Positions 26,645 through 37,705 of a stretch of DNA of 64,000 nt are shown here, one piece after another. Made by a program: the position numbers and the translations under genes. The notes below the pieces were generated by a model. It did not search any database, was not told the origin of the DNA, and was given only the letters and a program-made list of their open reading frames with translations. The DNA comes from an uncultured Rhodospirillales bacterium (GTDB taxonomy: Bacteria; Pseudomonadota; Alphaproteobacteria; ATCC43930; CGMCC-115725). Position 1 is the first letter of the stretch. Every line of letters begins with the position of its first letter. The stretch is from positions 930,001-994,000 of the forward strand of contig CAIKMD010000007.1 in NCBI GenBank assembly GCA_903828515.1. Direction: 5' to 3'.

Positions 26645-26750
26645 ACCTCAATGTCATTTCTTACACATCGCGAGACGCAGGGCATCGACATTGATTCATC
26701 TCACGGTGCGATGCCTCTCGCCGCCATGGTCGATCCGCGTGGAGAACCGC

Positions 26751-26834
26751 ATGTTTGACGCCATCTTCGTCGTTGCCGGCTTGGGTTTCTTTGTTGCCGG
26801 CGTGATTTACGCCCTCGCTTGCGACCGCATGTAA
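26751..26834 (+). CDS. 27-residue transmembrane mini-protein preceding kdpF
   Basis: A tiny ORF beginning MFDAIFVVAG and ending ACDRM, with one hydrophobic helix covering almost all of its 27 residues. A GGAG ribosome site lies seven bases before the ATG. Its TAA is part of the ribosome site (TAAGGAG) of the next gene, kdpF, so translation is likely coupled. From memory, similar mini-ORFs ending in C-D/E-R-L occur before kdpF or kdpA in other bacteria and are mostly unannotated. It could be an accessory Kdp subunit. Confidence 0.62.
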   Translation: MFDAIFVVAGLGFFVAGVIYALACDRM

Positions 26835-26844
26835 GGAGCAGAAC

Positions 26845-26934
26845 GTGACCTTCGATTACATCCTTGGCTCGATCGTGAGCCTCGTCATCCTCGCTTATCT
26901 CGTCGTCGCGCTGATTAAGCCCGAGCGGTTCTAG
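26845..26934 (+). CDS. kdpF: Potassium-transporting ATPase subunit KdpF
   Basis: A 29-residue single-helix peptide that stabilises the KdpFABC complex. It starts with GTG after AAGGAG. It reads through a hydrophobic core (SIVSLVILAYLVVALI) and ends KPERF, the family's typical C-terminus. The length equals the E. coli subunit. It lies nine bases before kdpA, in the standard kdpFABC order. Confidence 0.9.
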   Translation: MTFDYILGSIVSLVILAYLVVALIKPERF

Positions 26935-26943
26935 GAGAGTCCC

Positions 26944-28680
26944 ATGACCATCAACGGCTGGGTTCAAATCGCGCTCTTTTGCATCGTGGTGATTGCGATC
27001 ACCCGGCCGCTGGGCGGCTACATGACCCGCGTCTTCAAGGGCGAGCGTAATTTTTTGAGTCCGGTGTTTCATCCGATCGAGCGTGGCATCTATGCCGTGT
27101 GCGGCGTCAATGAACGCGAGGAACAGCATTGGCTGACTTACGCCGTCTCGGTTCTGCTTTTCAGTCTCGCGGGTTTTCTCGCGCTTTATGCCTTGCAGCG
27201 CTTGCAGGGGATTCTTCCCTTCAATCCGGCGGGCCAGAGCGCGGTCGAAGAGAGTCTCGCTTTCAACACCTCGATCAGCTTCGTCACCAACACCAACTGG
27301 CAATCCTACGTGCCCGAAACGACGATGAGCTATCTAACCCAGATGGCCGGATTGACCGTCCACAATTTCATGTCGGCCGCCGCCGGTATCGCCATGGCGC
27401 TCGCGTTGATCCGCGGCTTTGCCCGGCGTGAATCGAAGACGATCGGCAATTTCTGGGTCGATCTGACGCGCTGCACGCTTTACGTCCTGCTGCCGATTTC
27501 AATCATCGTCGGTCTGTTCTTCGTGTGGGAGGGCATGCCGCAGACGCTGGGCGCTTACGTCGATGCGGCGACGCTCGATGGCGCCAAGCAGACCATCGCG
27601 GTCGGGCCGGTCGCGTCCCAGGAAGCCATCAAGATGCTGGGCACCAATGGCGGCGGCTTCTTCAACGCGAATTCGGCCCATCCGTTCGAGAACCCGAATG
27701 CGTTGACGAATTTCATCCAACTCGTGCTGATCTTCTCGCTGGGCGCGGCGCTGACCAATGTGCTCGGCCGGATGGTCGGGAACGAGAAGCAAGGCTGGGC
27801 GGTGTTCGCGGCCATGGGACTTCTTTTCCTCGTCGGCACCACCACGGTTTATTGGGCGGAAGCCAAGGGCAACCCCGCTTTCGCGCAGCTCAATGTCGAT
27901 CAGACACCGAGCGCGCTCCAGGCCGGCGGCAACATGGAAGGCAAAGAGGTGCGGTTCGGCATCGCCAATTCCGCGCTCTTCACGACGGTTACAACCGACG
28001 CGTCCTGCGGCGCCGTGAATACGATGCATGACAGCCTGATGCCGCTCGGTGGCCTCGTGCCGTTGGTCAATATCCAGCTCGGCGAGGTCATCTTCGGCGG
28101 CGTCGGGTCGGGTCTCTACGGGATGCTGGCCTTTGCCATCGTCGCGATGTTCGTGGCCGGATTGATGGTCGGGCGCACGCCCGAATATCTCGGCAAGAAG
28201 CTCGAGGCGAAAGAAGTCAAGATGACCATCCTCGCGCTGCTGTCCTTGCCGCTTGCGACTCTCGGCTTTACCGCGCTCGCTTCCGTGATCCCCGCGGGTC
28301 TTGGTGGTCCCCTGAATACGGGCCCGCATGGATTTTCGGAAATTCTCTATGCGTTCACGTCGGCGACCGGGAATAACGGCAGCGCCTTTGCCGGCATCAC
28401 CGCCAACACGACTTTCTACAACAGCGCGCTGGGCGTCGCGATGTTCGTCGGCCGCTTCGTCTTCGTCGTGCCGTTGCTCGCGGTCGCAGGCTTCCTCGCG
28501 CAAAAGAAGCTCGTGGCACCGTCGGCCGGCACTTTTCCGACCACGGGCGGCCTCTTCGTCGGGCTTCTCGTCGGCGTCGTGTTGATCTTCGGCGGTCTGA
28601 CCTATTTCCCGGCGGTCGCGCTTGGGCCTGTGGTCGAACACGTCGCGATGAATGCCGGCACGCTTTACCCCTCGCCTTGA
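26944..28680 (+). CDS. kdpA: Potassium-transporting ATPase potassium-binding subunit KdpA
   Basis: A 578-residue channel-like subunit of the KdpFABC P-type ATPase with about ten transmembrane helices. The selectivity-filter regions are visible: [36 protein letters not shown] (around residues 235-255), [15 protein letters not shown] and [11 protein letters not shown]. It imports potassium at very low external concentration. A GGAGAG ribosome site precedes the ATG. It is slightly longer than the E. coli protein (557). Confidence 0.97.
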   Translation: MTINGWVQIALFCIVVIAITRPLGGYMTRVFKGERNFLSPVFHPIERGIYAVCGVNEREEQHWLTYAVSVLLFSLAGFLALYALQRLQGILPFNPAGQSAVEESLAFNTSISFVTNTNWQSYVPETTMSYLTQMAGLTVHNFMSAAAGIAMALALIRGFARRESKTIGNFWVDLTRCTLYVLLPISIIVGLFFVWEGMPQTLGAYVDAATLDGAKQTIAVGPVASQEAIKMLGTNGGGFFNANSAHPFENPNALTNFIQLVLIFSLGAALTNVLGRMVGNEKQGWAVFAAMGLLFLVGTTTVYWAEAKGNPAFAQLNVDQTPSALQAGGNMEGKEVRFGIANSALFTTVTTDASCGAVNTMHDSLMPLGGLVPLVNIQLGEVIFGGVGSGLYGMLAFAIVAMFVAGLMVGRTPEYLGKKLEAKEVKMTILALLSLPLATLGFTALASVIPAGLGGPLNTGPHGFSEILYAFTSATGNNGSAFAGITANTTFYNSALGVAMFVGRFVFVVPLLAVAGFLAQKKLVAPSAGTFPTTGGLFVGLLVGVVLIFGGLTYFPAVALGPVVEHVAMNAGTLYPSP

Positions 28681-28690
28681 TCAAGGTGCA

Positions 28691-30811
<2,121 letters not shown>

Positions 30812-30821
30812 GGAGGCTGCC

Positions 30822-31421
30822 ATGCTTAAGCAAATTCGCCCCGCTCTCATGATGATCGTCGTCATGACGATCCTCACCGGCCTGATCTATCCGCTCGGCA
30901 TGACCGGCATTGCGCAGATTGTGTTTCCGCATCAGGCAAACGGCAGCCTGATCGAAAAGGACGGCGCGGTGATCGGCTCGGAATTGATCGGCCAGAATTT
31001 CACCTCGGACAAATATTTCCACGGGCGGCCGTCGGCGACGTCCGAACCGGATCCCAACGATTCGACCAAGACCGTGTCGGTGCCTTACGCGGCCGACAAT
31101 TCGGTCGGCTCGAACCTCGGCCCAACCAGCCAGGTGCTGATCGACCGGGTGAAGGGCGATACCGATGCGCTCAAGGACGAGAATCCGGCGCCGATTCCGG
31201 TCGATCTGATCACCGCTTCGGCCAGTGGCCTTGACCCCGATATCACCCCGGCGGGTGCCGCCTTCCAGGTCGGCCGCGTCGCCAAGGCGCGCAATCTGCC
31301 GGTGTCTAAGGTCCAGGCGCTGGTGGATAGCTACACACAAGGTCGCCTTCTTGGTATCCTCGGTGAGCCGCGGGTCAACGTGCTGAAGCTCAATTTGGCG
31401 CTCGACACCCTCGCGCCCTGA
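30822..31421 (+). CDS. kdpC: Potassium-transporting ATPase subunit KdpC
   Basis: A 199-residue subunit with one N-terminal helix ([20 protein letters not shown]) and a periplasmic domain. Family motifs are [31 protein letters not shown], and the C-terminal [38 protein letters not shown]. It completes the KdpFABC complex and follows kdpB after ten bases. kdpD begins 11 bases downstream with an AGGAGGG ribosome site. Confidence 0.96.
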   Translation: MLKQIRPALMMIVVMTILTGLIYPLGMTGIAQIVFPHQANGSLIEKDGAVIGSELIGQNFTSDKYFHGRPSATSEPDPNDSTKTVSVPYAADNSVGSNLGPTSQVLIDRVKGDTDALKDENPAPIPVDLITASASGLDPDITPAGAAFQVGRVAKARNLPVSKVQALVDSYTQGRLLGILGEPRVNVLKLNLALDTLAP

Positions 31422-31432
31422 CCAGGAGGGCG

Positions 31433-34111
31433 ATGGCCAGTACCGAGACCTCGGAACGCGATCAACGCCCCTCGCCGGAAGCGCTGCTTCGACAGGCGGG
31501 CCGGGAAGGCCACGGCCGGCTCAAGATTTTTCTCGGTGCCGCGCCCGGCGTCGGCAAGACATACAAGATGCTGATGTCGGCGCGCATCGCCCGCGACGAG
31601 GGCGTCGATGTCGTTGCCGGCATCGTCGAAACCCATGGCCGGGTCGAGACCGAGGCGCTGATCGGCAAGCTCGAAGTCATCCCGCGCCGCGGCATCGGGT
31701 ACCGCGACCATATGCTCGAGGAAATGGACCTCGACGCGATTCTCGCGCGCAAGCCCAAGCTCGTCCTCGTCGACGAACTGGCGCACACCAACGTCGAGGG
31801 CAGCCGCCACCCCAAGCGCTATCTCGATGTCGAGGAATTGCTGGCCGCCGGCATCGACGTCTACACCACGCTCAACATCCAGCACGTGGAAAGCCTCAAC
31901 GACGTGGTGGCACAGATCACCCATGTCCGTATCCGCGAGACGGTGCCCGACGGCATCCTCGACCGTGCCGACGACATCGAGGTCGTCGATCTCTCGCCCG
32001 ATGACCTGATCGAGCGACTGAAGGAAGGGAAAGTCTATTTTCCTGTCGAGGCCGAGCGCGCGCTGCGCAATTATTTCAAGCCCGGCAATCTCACTGCGCT
32101 CCGGGAACTGGCCTTGCGGCGCACCGCGCAACGGGTCGACGAGCAGATGGTCGACTACATGCGCGCGCACGCGATCAGCGGCCCCTGGGCCGCCGGCGAC
32201 CGCGTGCTGGTCTGCGTCAGCGAACATCCCTCGGTGCCCGGCCTGGTGCGCTATGCCCGTCGCGTGGCCGATCGGTCGCACGGGCCATGGACCGCGCTTT
32301 ATATCGAGACGTCGCGCTATCACCGGCTGGGCGACGTCGAGCGCGACCGCATCGCCGACGCCTTGCGCCTCGCCGAACGTCTCGGCGGCGAAGCCGTCAC
32401 CATCCCGGGCCATCGCATTGCCGACGACATCATTTCGTATGCCGAAGCCAACAACATCACCCAGATCGTTGTCGGCAAATCCGTTCGCTCGCGATGGTTC
32501 GAAATGCTGCGCGGCTCCGTCGTCCATGATCTGCTGCGGCGTGCCGGGGATCTCAGCGTCCACGTCATTGCCGGCGAAGCGGCGGAGCCCGTATCGGCAC
32601 CATCCGTGAGTGCCGCCTCGCCCCGACAACCCTTCGATGGTGCCGCCTATCTCGCCACGCTCGCGATCGTCGCGGCCGCGCTCGGGCTCGGCTTGGTGCT
32701 GCAGCAATTTCTCAACGTGCTCAATATCGCGCTGGTGTTTCTGACCGGCGTTCTCGTCGTCGCCGCGCGTTTCGGGCTGCTGGCTTCGCTCTTTGCCTGC
32801 CTGCTCAGCGTTCTCGCCTATAATTTCTTTTTCCTGCCGCCCCTCTACACCTTCACCATCGCCGCGCCCGAGAACGTGCTGGCGCTGGGGGCCTTTCTCG
32901 TTGTCGCCGTGATCGCCAGCAATCTCGCGGCCGGAACACGCGCCCAGGCGCTCTCGGCGCGCGTCCGGGGGCGTACCACGGAAGAGCTGCTGGCGTTCAG
33001 CCGAAAACTCGCGGGTGCGGCGACCCTCGATGATCTGCTGTGGGCGACCGCCTACCAGATCGCCGCGATGCTGAAGCTGCGGGTCGTGATCCTGATGCCG
33101 GACGGGCATGATCTCGCCGTGAAGGTCGGCTATCCGCCGGAGGACGAACTGGACGACGCGGATATCGCGGCCGCGAAATGGAGCTGGGCCCACAACCATC
33201 CTGCCGGCCGCGGCTCGGATACGCTGCCGGGTGCCAAGCGCCTCTTCCAGCCGCTGCGCACGGGGCGCAGCGTCGTTGGCGTGATTGGTCTCGATCGCGA
33301 CGGGACGGGGCTGTTGCTGTCGCCCGACACGCGGCGTCTGCTCGATGCGCTGATGGATCTGGCGGCTTTGGGGATCGAACGGGTCCATTTGCAGGGCGAT
33401 CTCGATCGGGCACGGCTCAATGCGGAGAGCGAACGTTTGCGCGCCGCGCTGCTCACCTCGATCTCGCATGATCTCGGTACGCCCCTGGCGTCGATCATCG
33501 GCGCTGCCTCGAGCCTCAAAAGCCAGGGCGAGCGCTACGATGTGACACAGCGCGCGGTATTGGTCTCGACCGTTCTGGAAGAAGCGGAGCGGCTCAACCG
33601 CTTCGTGGGCAATCTCCTCGATATGACCAGGCTCGAATCCGGCGCGATCGCGCCGAAGCGCGAGATGATCGATCTGAGCGAGATCGTCGGCACGACGTTA
33701 CAGCGCGCCCGAAAGGTTCTGGAGCGACATCGCGTCAAAGTCGCGATCACGCCCGATTTGCCGATGCTCGGTCTCGATTTCGTGCTATTCGAGCAGGTGC
33801 TGTTCAATCTTCTCGATAATGCCGCGAAATATTCGCCGCCTGATAGCCTGATCGAAATCCGCGCGGTGCGGAACGGCTCCGGTGTGCGGATCGACGTGCT
33901 CGACGAGGGTGACGGAATTCCGGTCGACGAAATCGAGCGCATCTTCGACAAATTCCATCGTGTCCAGGATGGCGACCGGCGGCGTCCCGGGACCGGGCTC
34001 GGGCTCGCGATCTGCCGGGGATTCGTCGTCGCCATGGGCGGAACGATCCGCGCCGCCAACCGGGCCGATCGGCGCGGCGCTGATTTCATCATCGAGTTTT
34101 CCGCGCCGTGA
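31433..34111 (+). CDS. kdpD: Potassium-sensing histidine kinase KdpD
   Basis: An 892-residue sensor kinase controlling kdp. The N-terminal KdpD domain has Walker A GAAPGVGKT (residues about 35-43) and LVDELAHTN. A universal-stress-like domain follows to about residue 385, then four transmembrane helices (about 400-500), a GAF-like region, and the kinase core with the H-box SHDLGTPLASII (His near 680) and G-boxes DEGDGIP and GTGLGLAIC. The H-box has Gly where most KdpD have Arg (SHDLRTPL). kdpE overlaps its stop codon. Confidence 0.96.
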   Translation: MASTETSERDQRPSPEALLRQAGREGHGRLKIFLGAAPGVGKTYKMLMSARIARDEGVDVVAGIVETHGRVETEALIGKLEVIPRRGIGYRDHMLEEMDLDAILARKPKLVLVDELAHTNVEGSRHPKRYLDVEELLAAGIDVYTTLNIQHVESLNDVVAQITHVRIRETVPDGILDRADDIEVVDLSPDDLIERLKEGKVYFPVEAERALRNYFKPGNLTALRELALRRTAQRVDEQMVDYMRAHAISGPWAAGDRVLVCVSEHPSVPGLVRYARRVADRSHGPWTALYIETSRYHRLGDVERDRIADALRLAERLGGEAVTIPGHRIADDIISYAEANNITQIVVGKSVRSRWFEMLRGSVVHDLLRRAGDLSVHVIAGEAAEPVSAPSVSAASPRQPFDGAAYLATLAIVAAALGLGLVLQQFLNVLNIALVFLTGVLVVAARFGLLASLFACLLSVLAYNFFFLPPLYTFTIAAPENVLALGAFLVVAVIASNLAAGTRAQALSARVRGRTTEELLAFSRKLAGAATLDDLLWATAYQIAAMLKLRVVILMPDGHDLAVKVGYPPEDELDDADIAAAKWSWAHNHPAGRGSDTLPGAKRLFQPLRTGRSVVGVIGLDRDGTGLLLSPDTRRLLDALMDLAALGIERVHLQGDLDRARLNAESERLRAALLTSISHDLGTPLASIIGAASSLKSQGERYDVTQRAVLVSTVLEEAERLNRFVGNLLDMTRLESGAIAPKREMIDLSEIVGTTLQRARKVLERHRVKVAITPDLPMLGLDFVLFEQVLFNLLDNAAKYSPPDSLIEIRAVRNGSGVRIDVLDEGDGIPVDEIERIFDKFHRVQDGDRRRPGTGLGLAICRGFVVAMGGTIRAANRADRRGADFIIEFSAP

Positions 34112-34797
34112 CCGGCAACGCACCCCGCATCCTCGTGATCGACGACGAGCCGGCGATCCGGCGCATGTTGAAGACCAGCCTGTCGGCCGAGGGTTACGAG
34201 GTGGTGGAGGCCGCGACGGGTGAGGAAGGTTGGGCCGCCTTCGGCAAGAGCAAGCCCGATCTCGTCGTGCTCGATCTCGGCTTGCCGGATATCGACGGGC
34301 GCGAGGTACTCAAGCGGATTCGCAAGACGGATCTGACTCCGGTCGTCGTGCTTTCGATCCGCGGCGACGAGCGTGGCAAGGTCGAGGCGCTCGATCTCGG
34401 CGCCGACGATTACGTCCAAAAGCCGGTCGGCATGGACGAACTCAACGCTCGTCTGCGCGCCGCGATGCGACACCGGCTCCAGCAGCAGGGTGAAGAGCCG
34501 ATTTTCAAGAACGGCGATCTCAGCGTCGATCTGGTGCGCCGGCACGTCGTGGTTAGGGGGCAAGAGGTCAAGCTCTCGCCCAAGGAATACGAATTGCTGC
34601 GGCTGCTGGTGATGCATGCCGGCAAAGTGTTGACCCATCGCCACATCATGCGCGAAGTTTGGGGCGGCGAAACCGACGTCCAATATTTGCGGATCTATGT
34701 GCGACAGCTTCGACAGAAGATCGAAGCCGATCCCGAACGACCGCGTCTCATTCAGACAGAGTCCGGGGTTGGGTACCGACTGACGCTCGAAGAGTAA
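34108..34797 (+). CDS. kdpE: Response regulator KdpE
   Basis: A 229-residue OmpR-family activator of the kdp operon. The receiver domain has the acidic pocket IDDEP (11-15), the phospho-acceptor D56 in VVLDLGLPD, and the switch lysine in DYVQKPVG. The C-terminal winged helix includes LSPKEYELLRLLVMHAGKVLTHRHIMREVWG and YLRIYVRQLRQKIE. The GTG start overlaps the kdpD TGA (GTGA), giving tight coupling. Phased TATATG repeats upstream of the operon are candidate binding sites. Confidence 0.96.
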   Translation: MTGNAPRILVIDDEPAIRRMLKTSLSAEGYEVVEAATGEEGWAAFGKSKPDLVVLDLGLPDIDGREVLKRIRKTDLTPVVVLSIRGDERGKVEALDLGADDYVQKPVGMDELNARLRAAMRHRLQQQGEEPIFKNGDLSVDLVRRHVVVRGQEVKLSPKEYELLRLLVMHAGKVLTHRHIMREVWGGETDVQYLRIYVRQLRQKIEADPERPRLIQTESGVGYRLTLEE

Positions 34798-34800
34798 GCG

Positions 34801-35781
34801 CTATATCGGTTCCGCGCGGCGCCAGCGCCGGGGAAAGATCAGCCAGGTAGCGGCAAGCGCGATGGCGCAGCCCATGGTGGTGTCATAGAGCCGTTCGGCC
34901 AGCAGCGGCCGGTCGCCGCCCTGATTCAACAGGGCCAAATCCAGCAACACCAGCACGGTCACGGTAATGGCGGTAAACCGCGCCCAACGGTGCCAGGCGG
35001 CGGCTGGTGCGATCGCGAAGGCGAAAGCGGCGACCAGGATGCCGAGCAGCCAGGCGTTGCTGGTGAGCGCGAGAATGCCCCATGCGATCACAACGCCCCC
35101 GAAGGTTCCGATGCCGCGCTCGATGACCAGCGTCACGCTTTCCGCTTCGTTCGGTCGCATCACCGCGAGCGAGGTGATCGTCGCCCAGGCCGCATGGCTT
35201 GAGCCCAGATGCTCGGCGAGGCCAAGTCCGATGGCGGCTGCCAGCGCGTAGCGCACGCCGAAGCGCCAATCGGCGGCGTGACCGGCCCTGAGCTTGGCGA
35301 GCCCCAGACTGAAGCTCGTTCCGGTGATCGGCATCGACCGACGGCGGATGATTTGATCGCCGCACACCACGAGCATCGCCCACAAGCCGCCGCCGAGGGC
35401 GGCGAGGATGAGGCGCGGATCGGCGAGACCCAGACTTGCCGCGATGACATAGGTGAAGCCGAGGCACCGTCCCGCGTTCTCGACGGCACGGCTCGTATTG
35501 TGCAGCCAGCCGATGGCGAAGGCGGCGGCGAAGAGCCCGATCAATTCCGGCCAATAACGCGTACCGATGAGGCCGCCGATCACGCCGCCGAGGACGATCG
35601 CGGCCAGGGTTGCGGTCATATCGAGAAGACGGTCGGAGACGATGCTGCCGAAATCGCTCGACCACACCCATAAGGCGCAAACCGCGGCAATCAGACCGAA
35701 ATCCGGATTGCCCGCGTAAATCCCGACGAGAGTCGGCATTCCGATCGCCAACATGGCGCGGAATGCACGATCCCAGGACAA
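34801..35781 (-). CDS. FUSC-family integral membrane protein
   Basis: A 326-residue protein with about ten predicted membrane helices in two halves, each followed by a helix with basic ends. The FUSC-type second half contains RFGVRYALAAAIGLGLAEHLGSSHAAWATITSLAVMRPNEAESV, the signature of fusaric-acid/aromatic-acid exporter-like proteins. The long cytoplasmic domain seen in full-length AaeB-like pumps is missing, so this is the short membrane-only form. It converges on kdpE with a three-base gap and lies downstream of rplI. Confidence 0.8.
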   Translation of the reverse strand: MSWDRAFRAMLAIGMPTLVGIYAGNPDFGLIAAVCALWVWSSDFGSIVSDRLLDMTATLAAIVLGGVIGGLIGTRYWPELIGLFAAAFAIGWLHNTSRAVENAGRCLGFTYVIAASLGLADPRLILAALGGGLWAMLVVCGDQIIRRRSMPITGTSFSLGLAKLRAGHAADWRFGVRYALAAAIGLGLAEHLGSSHAAWATITSLAVMRPNEAESVTLVIERGIGTFGGVVIAWGILALTSNAWLLGILVAAFAFAIAPAAAWHRWARFTAITVTVLVLLDLALLNQGGDRPLLAERLYDTTMGCAIALAATWLIFPRRWRRAEPI

Positions 35782-35790
35782 GGAGTTTGC

Positions 35791-35812
35791 TCCGGCCGTT
35801 CGAACGGCCGGA
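35791..35812 (-). terminator. 22-base perfect palindrome after rplI, possible terminator
   Basis: A perfect inverted repeat (TCCGGCCGT-TCGA-ACGGCCGGA) begins four bases after the rplI stop on the minus strand. A nine-base-pair GC-rich stem with a four-base loop would form in RNA. It lacks a clear U-tract, so it may end the rpsF-rpsR-rplI transcript inefficiently or stabilise the 3' end. Confidence 0.5.
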
Positions 35813-35815
35813 CGC

Positions 35816-36400
35816 CTATTTCTCGGACTCGGCTTCTTCGCCTTCGGCCTGACCGGCGGCCAGGTCAGCCGCGGCTTCCGCCGCTTCGCGGGCAGCGGCT
35901 TCCTGCGCCAGCTTGAGCGGGTCGGCGCCGCGCGCTTGCATCGCAGCTTCCTCGGCCGATTGCGCGACGTTGGCGGTGACCTGCACCGAGACTTCGGGAT
36001 GCAGGACGACCCGCAGCGGATAGAGGCCCAGCGTCTTGATCGCCTTGTCGAGGATGACCTGGCCGCGCGTGACCGTGAAGCCTGCTGTCGTGACCGCGTC
36101 CGAGATGTCGCGGGCGCTGACCGACCCGTAAAGCTGGCCGCTTTCGCCCGCCTGCCGGATGATGACGACCGTGAGCTTGGCCATCTTGGCCGCGACCTGT
36201 TCGGCCTCGGTCTTGCGCGTCAGGTTCTGCGTTTCGAGCTGCGATTTTTGCGTCTCGAAATAAGCGAGGTTTTCCTTGGTCGCGCGCAGCGCCTTTTTGT
36301 GCGGCAGAAGGAAGTTGCGCGCAAAGCCCGGACGGACTTTGACGATCTGGCCCATCTGGCCAAGATTTTCCACGCGTTCGAGGAGGATGACATCAACCAT
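35816..36400 (-). CDS. rplI: 50S ribosomal protein L9
   Basis: A 194-residue L9. The N-terminal rRNA-binding domain contains [35 protein letters not shown], and the connecting helix and C-terminal domain follow ([15 protein letters not shown]). Length exceeds the usual 148-150 because of an Ala/Glu-rich, probably disordered tail (about the last 40 residues), a common alphaproteobacterial feature. It is the third gene of the rpsF-rpsR-rplI operon, 12 bases after rpsR. Confidence 0.97.
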   Translation of the reverse strand: MVDVILLERVENLGQMGQIVKVRPGFARNFLLPHKKALRATKENLAYFETQKSQLETQNLTRKTEAEQVAAKMAKLTVVIIRQAGESGQLYGSVSARDISDAVTTAGFTVTRGQVILDKAIKTLGLYPLRVVLHPEVSVQVTANVAQSAEEAAMQARGADPLKLAQEAAAREAAEAAADLAAGQAEGEEAESEK

Positions 36401-36411
36401 GACGCTGCTCC

Positions 36412-36741
36412 TTAACGCATCGCGTAGGGCAAGAGGCCCAGGAAGCGCGCACGTTTGATCGCTTGCGCCAATTCGCGTTGCTTCTTGGCCGATACGGCGG
36501 TGATCCGGCTCGGCACGATCTTGCCGCGCTCGGAGACGAACCGCTGCAGCAGCTTCACGTCTTTGTAATCGATCTTCGGGGCATTGGGCCCGGAGAAGGG
36601 GCAGGACTTCCGACGGCGGAAAAAGGGACGACGTGCGCCACCGGCGCCAGCGCCACCCGAACGTCCGCCACCATCGCGGTCGCGTCCACCGCCATCACGG
36701 TCACGTCCGCCGCGCTCACCGCGTTCGCTGATATCGCTCAT
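36412..36741 (-). CDS. rpsR: 30S ribosomal protein S18 with repetitive N-terminal extension
   Basis: A 109-residue S18. The core [64 protein letters not shown] is normal. About 37 residues precede it, made of a 21-base tandem unit encoding GGRDRDG and ending in a Gly/Ala stretch. S18 pairs with S6 on the 30S platform, and S6 carries a compositionally matching C-terminal tail. Its ATG overlaps the rpsF stop by four bases. Confidence 0.96.
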   Translation of the reverse strand: MSDISERGERGGRDRDGGGRDRDGGGRSGGAGAGGARRPFFRRRKSCPFSGPNAPKIDYKDVKLLQRFVSERGKIVPSRITAVSAKKQRELAQAIKRARFLGLLPYAMR

Positions 36742-37154
36742 GACGGCTCACTCACTTCTTCGCGTGGATCTCGGTCGCCATAGCCGCGTCGGGGTCCCCG
36801 GTCGCGATCACGGTCACCGCGTTCGTCACGGCCGCGGCTTTGCAGCATCGCGGACGGGACGGCTTCGAGTTCGTCGACACGCACGGTCAGATACCGGATC
36901 ACGTCCTCGTTGATGCGCATGTTGCGCTCGAGTTCGCTCACGGCCGCCGGTGGCGCATCGAGGTTGAAGAGCATGTAGTGGCCCTTCCGGTTCTTGTTCA
37001 TGCGATAAGCCAGGTTGCGCAGGCCCCAATATTCGCGCTTTTCGACCTTGCCGCCTTGTTCGGCGATCAGGGCGGCGAATGTGTCGGCCAAGGCTTCCAC
37101 CTGTGGAGTGGAAACGTCCTGACGGGCAATAAAGATGTGTTCGTAGAGTGCCAT
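36738..37154 (-). CDS. rpsF: 30S ribosomal protein S6 with Arg/Asp-rich tail
   Basis: A 138-residue S6 (core about 100). The start [32 protein letters not shown] and [15 protein letters not shown] are the S6 fold signatures. The last 30 residues (after AMLQSRG) are a low-complexity tail of alternating Arg, Asp and Gly. ATG 37154 is preferred to the in-frame TTG one codon earlier, because of the AGGGAGA ribosome site and the family N-terminus. It leads the rpsF-rpsR-rplI operon. Confidence 0.96.
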   Translation of the reverse strand: MALYEHIFIARQDVSTPQVEALADTFAALIAEQGGKVEKREYWGLRNLAYRMNKNRKGHYMLFNLDAPPAAVSELERNMRINEDVIRYLTVRVDELEAVPSAMLQSRGRDERGDRDRDRGPRRGYGDRDPREEVSEPS

Positions 37155-37185
37155 CAAATCTCCCTTTGGATTTTAGCGGTCCGGT

Positions 37186-37211
37186 GCTGGTCGAAGGCTT
37201 CGACGGTCAGC
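37186..37211 (-). promoter_or_regulatory. Possible S6:S18 autoregulatory leader hairpin
   Basis: In the rpsF leader RNA a hairpin can form with GCUG pairing CAGC, a bulged ACC, then GUCGAA pairing UUCGAC with a small loop. The CCG next to the bulge resembles the CCG trinucleotide bound by S6:S18 in known rpsF leaders. It lies 32-57 bases before the rpsF start. The comparison with the published motif is from memory. Confidence 0.4.
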
Positions 37212-37251
37212 TACCCGGGCCTAGCCGGCAAGGCCAGCAAGGAGGCGGCGG

Positions 37252-37279
37252 ACTATACAAGAAAGCTTTCGCAACACAA
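37252..37279 (-). promoter_or_regulatory. Predicted promoter of rpsF-rpsR-rplI
   Basis: On the minus strand TTGTGT (37274-37279) is followed after 16 bases by TATAGT (37252-37257). The -10 element is strong and the -35 is moderate. Transcription would begin near 37245, about 90 bases before the rpsF start, leaving room for a regulatory leader. The 208-base gap 37155-37362 also must carry the promoter of the divergent lipoprotein gene, which I cannot place. Confidence 0.45.
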
Positions 37280-37362
37280 GGCGTTAGGGCCGGAACCGGC
37301 GCGATGGCTGGACAGGCCGCGTGGGGAGTGTTATCGCAGGGCAGACGAGCGGGGAGGCAGCC

Positions 37363-37680
37363 ATGAGCCGGGTATTCTATCTTGTTGGTTTTGTAGCACT
37401 TTTGTCGGGTTGTGTGTCCATTCCCGACGCACCCGAACGGACGGAGTTCGGGGTTTCGACGGCGCGTGCCGACGCCGGATCGGCTGCGCCGCAGGACCAG
37501 GAAATCGCGCGGCTCGATTGGAAAGCCAATCAGATCTGCACGCGCGGTTACAGCGCCACCAAAACCGAAGTCGAACCCACCGGAACGGGACAGCAGCTTG
37601 TCGACATGAAACTGCGCTGCGGCCACTACAACCGTATCGATTTCGACTTCATCCATATGAACTGGTCGAACATCCTCTGA
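37363..37680 (+). CDS. Small lipoprotein, unknown function
   Basis: A 105-residue predicted lipoprotein: signal peptide with the lipobox LLSGC (lipidated C17), followed by a Ser/Ala-rich linker and a short domain with two cysteines (NQICTRGY and MKLRCGHYNR) that could form a disulphide. GGGGAGG precedes the ATG at 37363. It lies 25 bases before fabD on the same strand. I do not recognise the family. Confidence 0.75.
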   Translation: MSRVFYLVGFVALLSGCVSIPDAPERTEFGVSTARADAGSAAPQDQEIARLDWKANQICTRGYSATKTEVEPTGTGQQLVDMKLRCGHYNRIDFDFIHMNWSNIL

Positions 37681-37705
37681 TCATCGTGCGAGCGGAACGA
37701 TCAAC

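Noticed and set aside
31331-33469. 712-codon minus-strand frame opposite kdpD
   Set aside because: Shadow of kdpD; composition is artefactual and no domain is visible.
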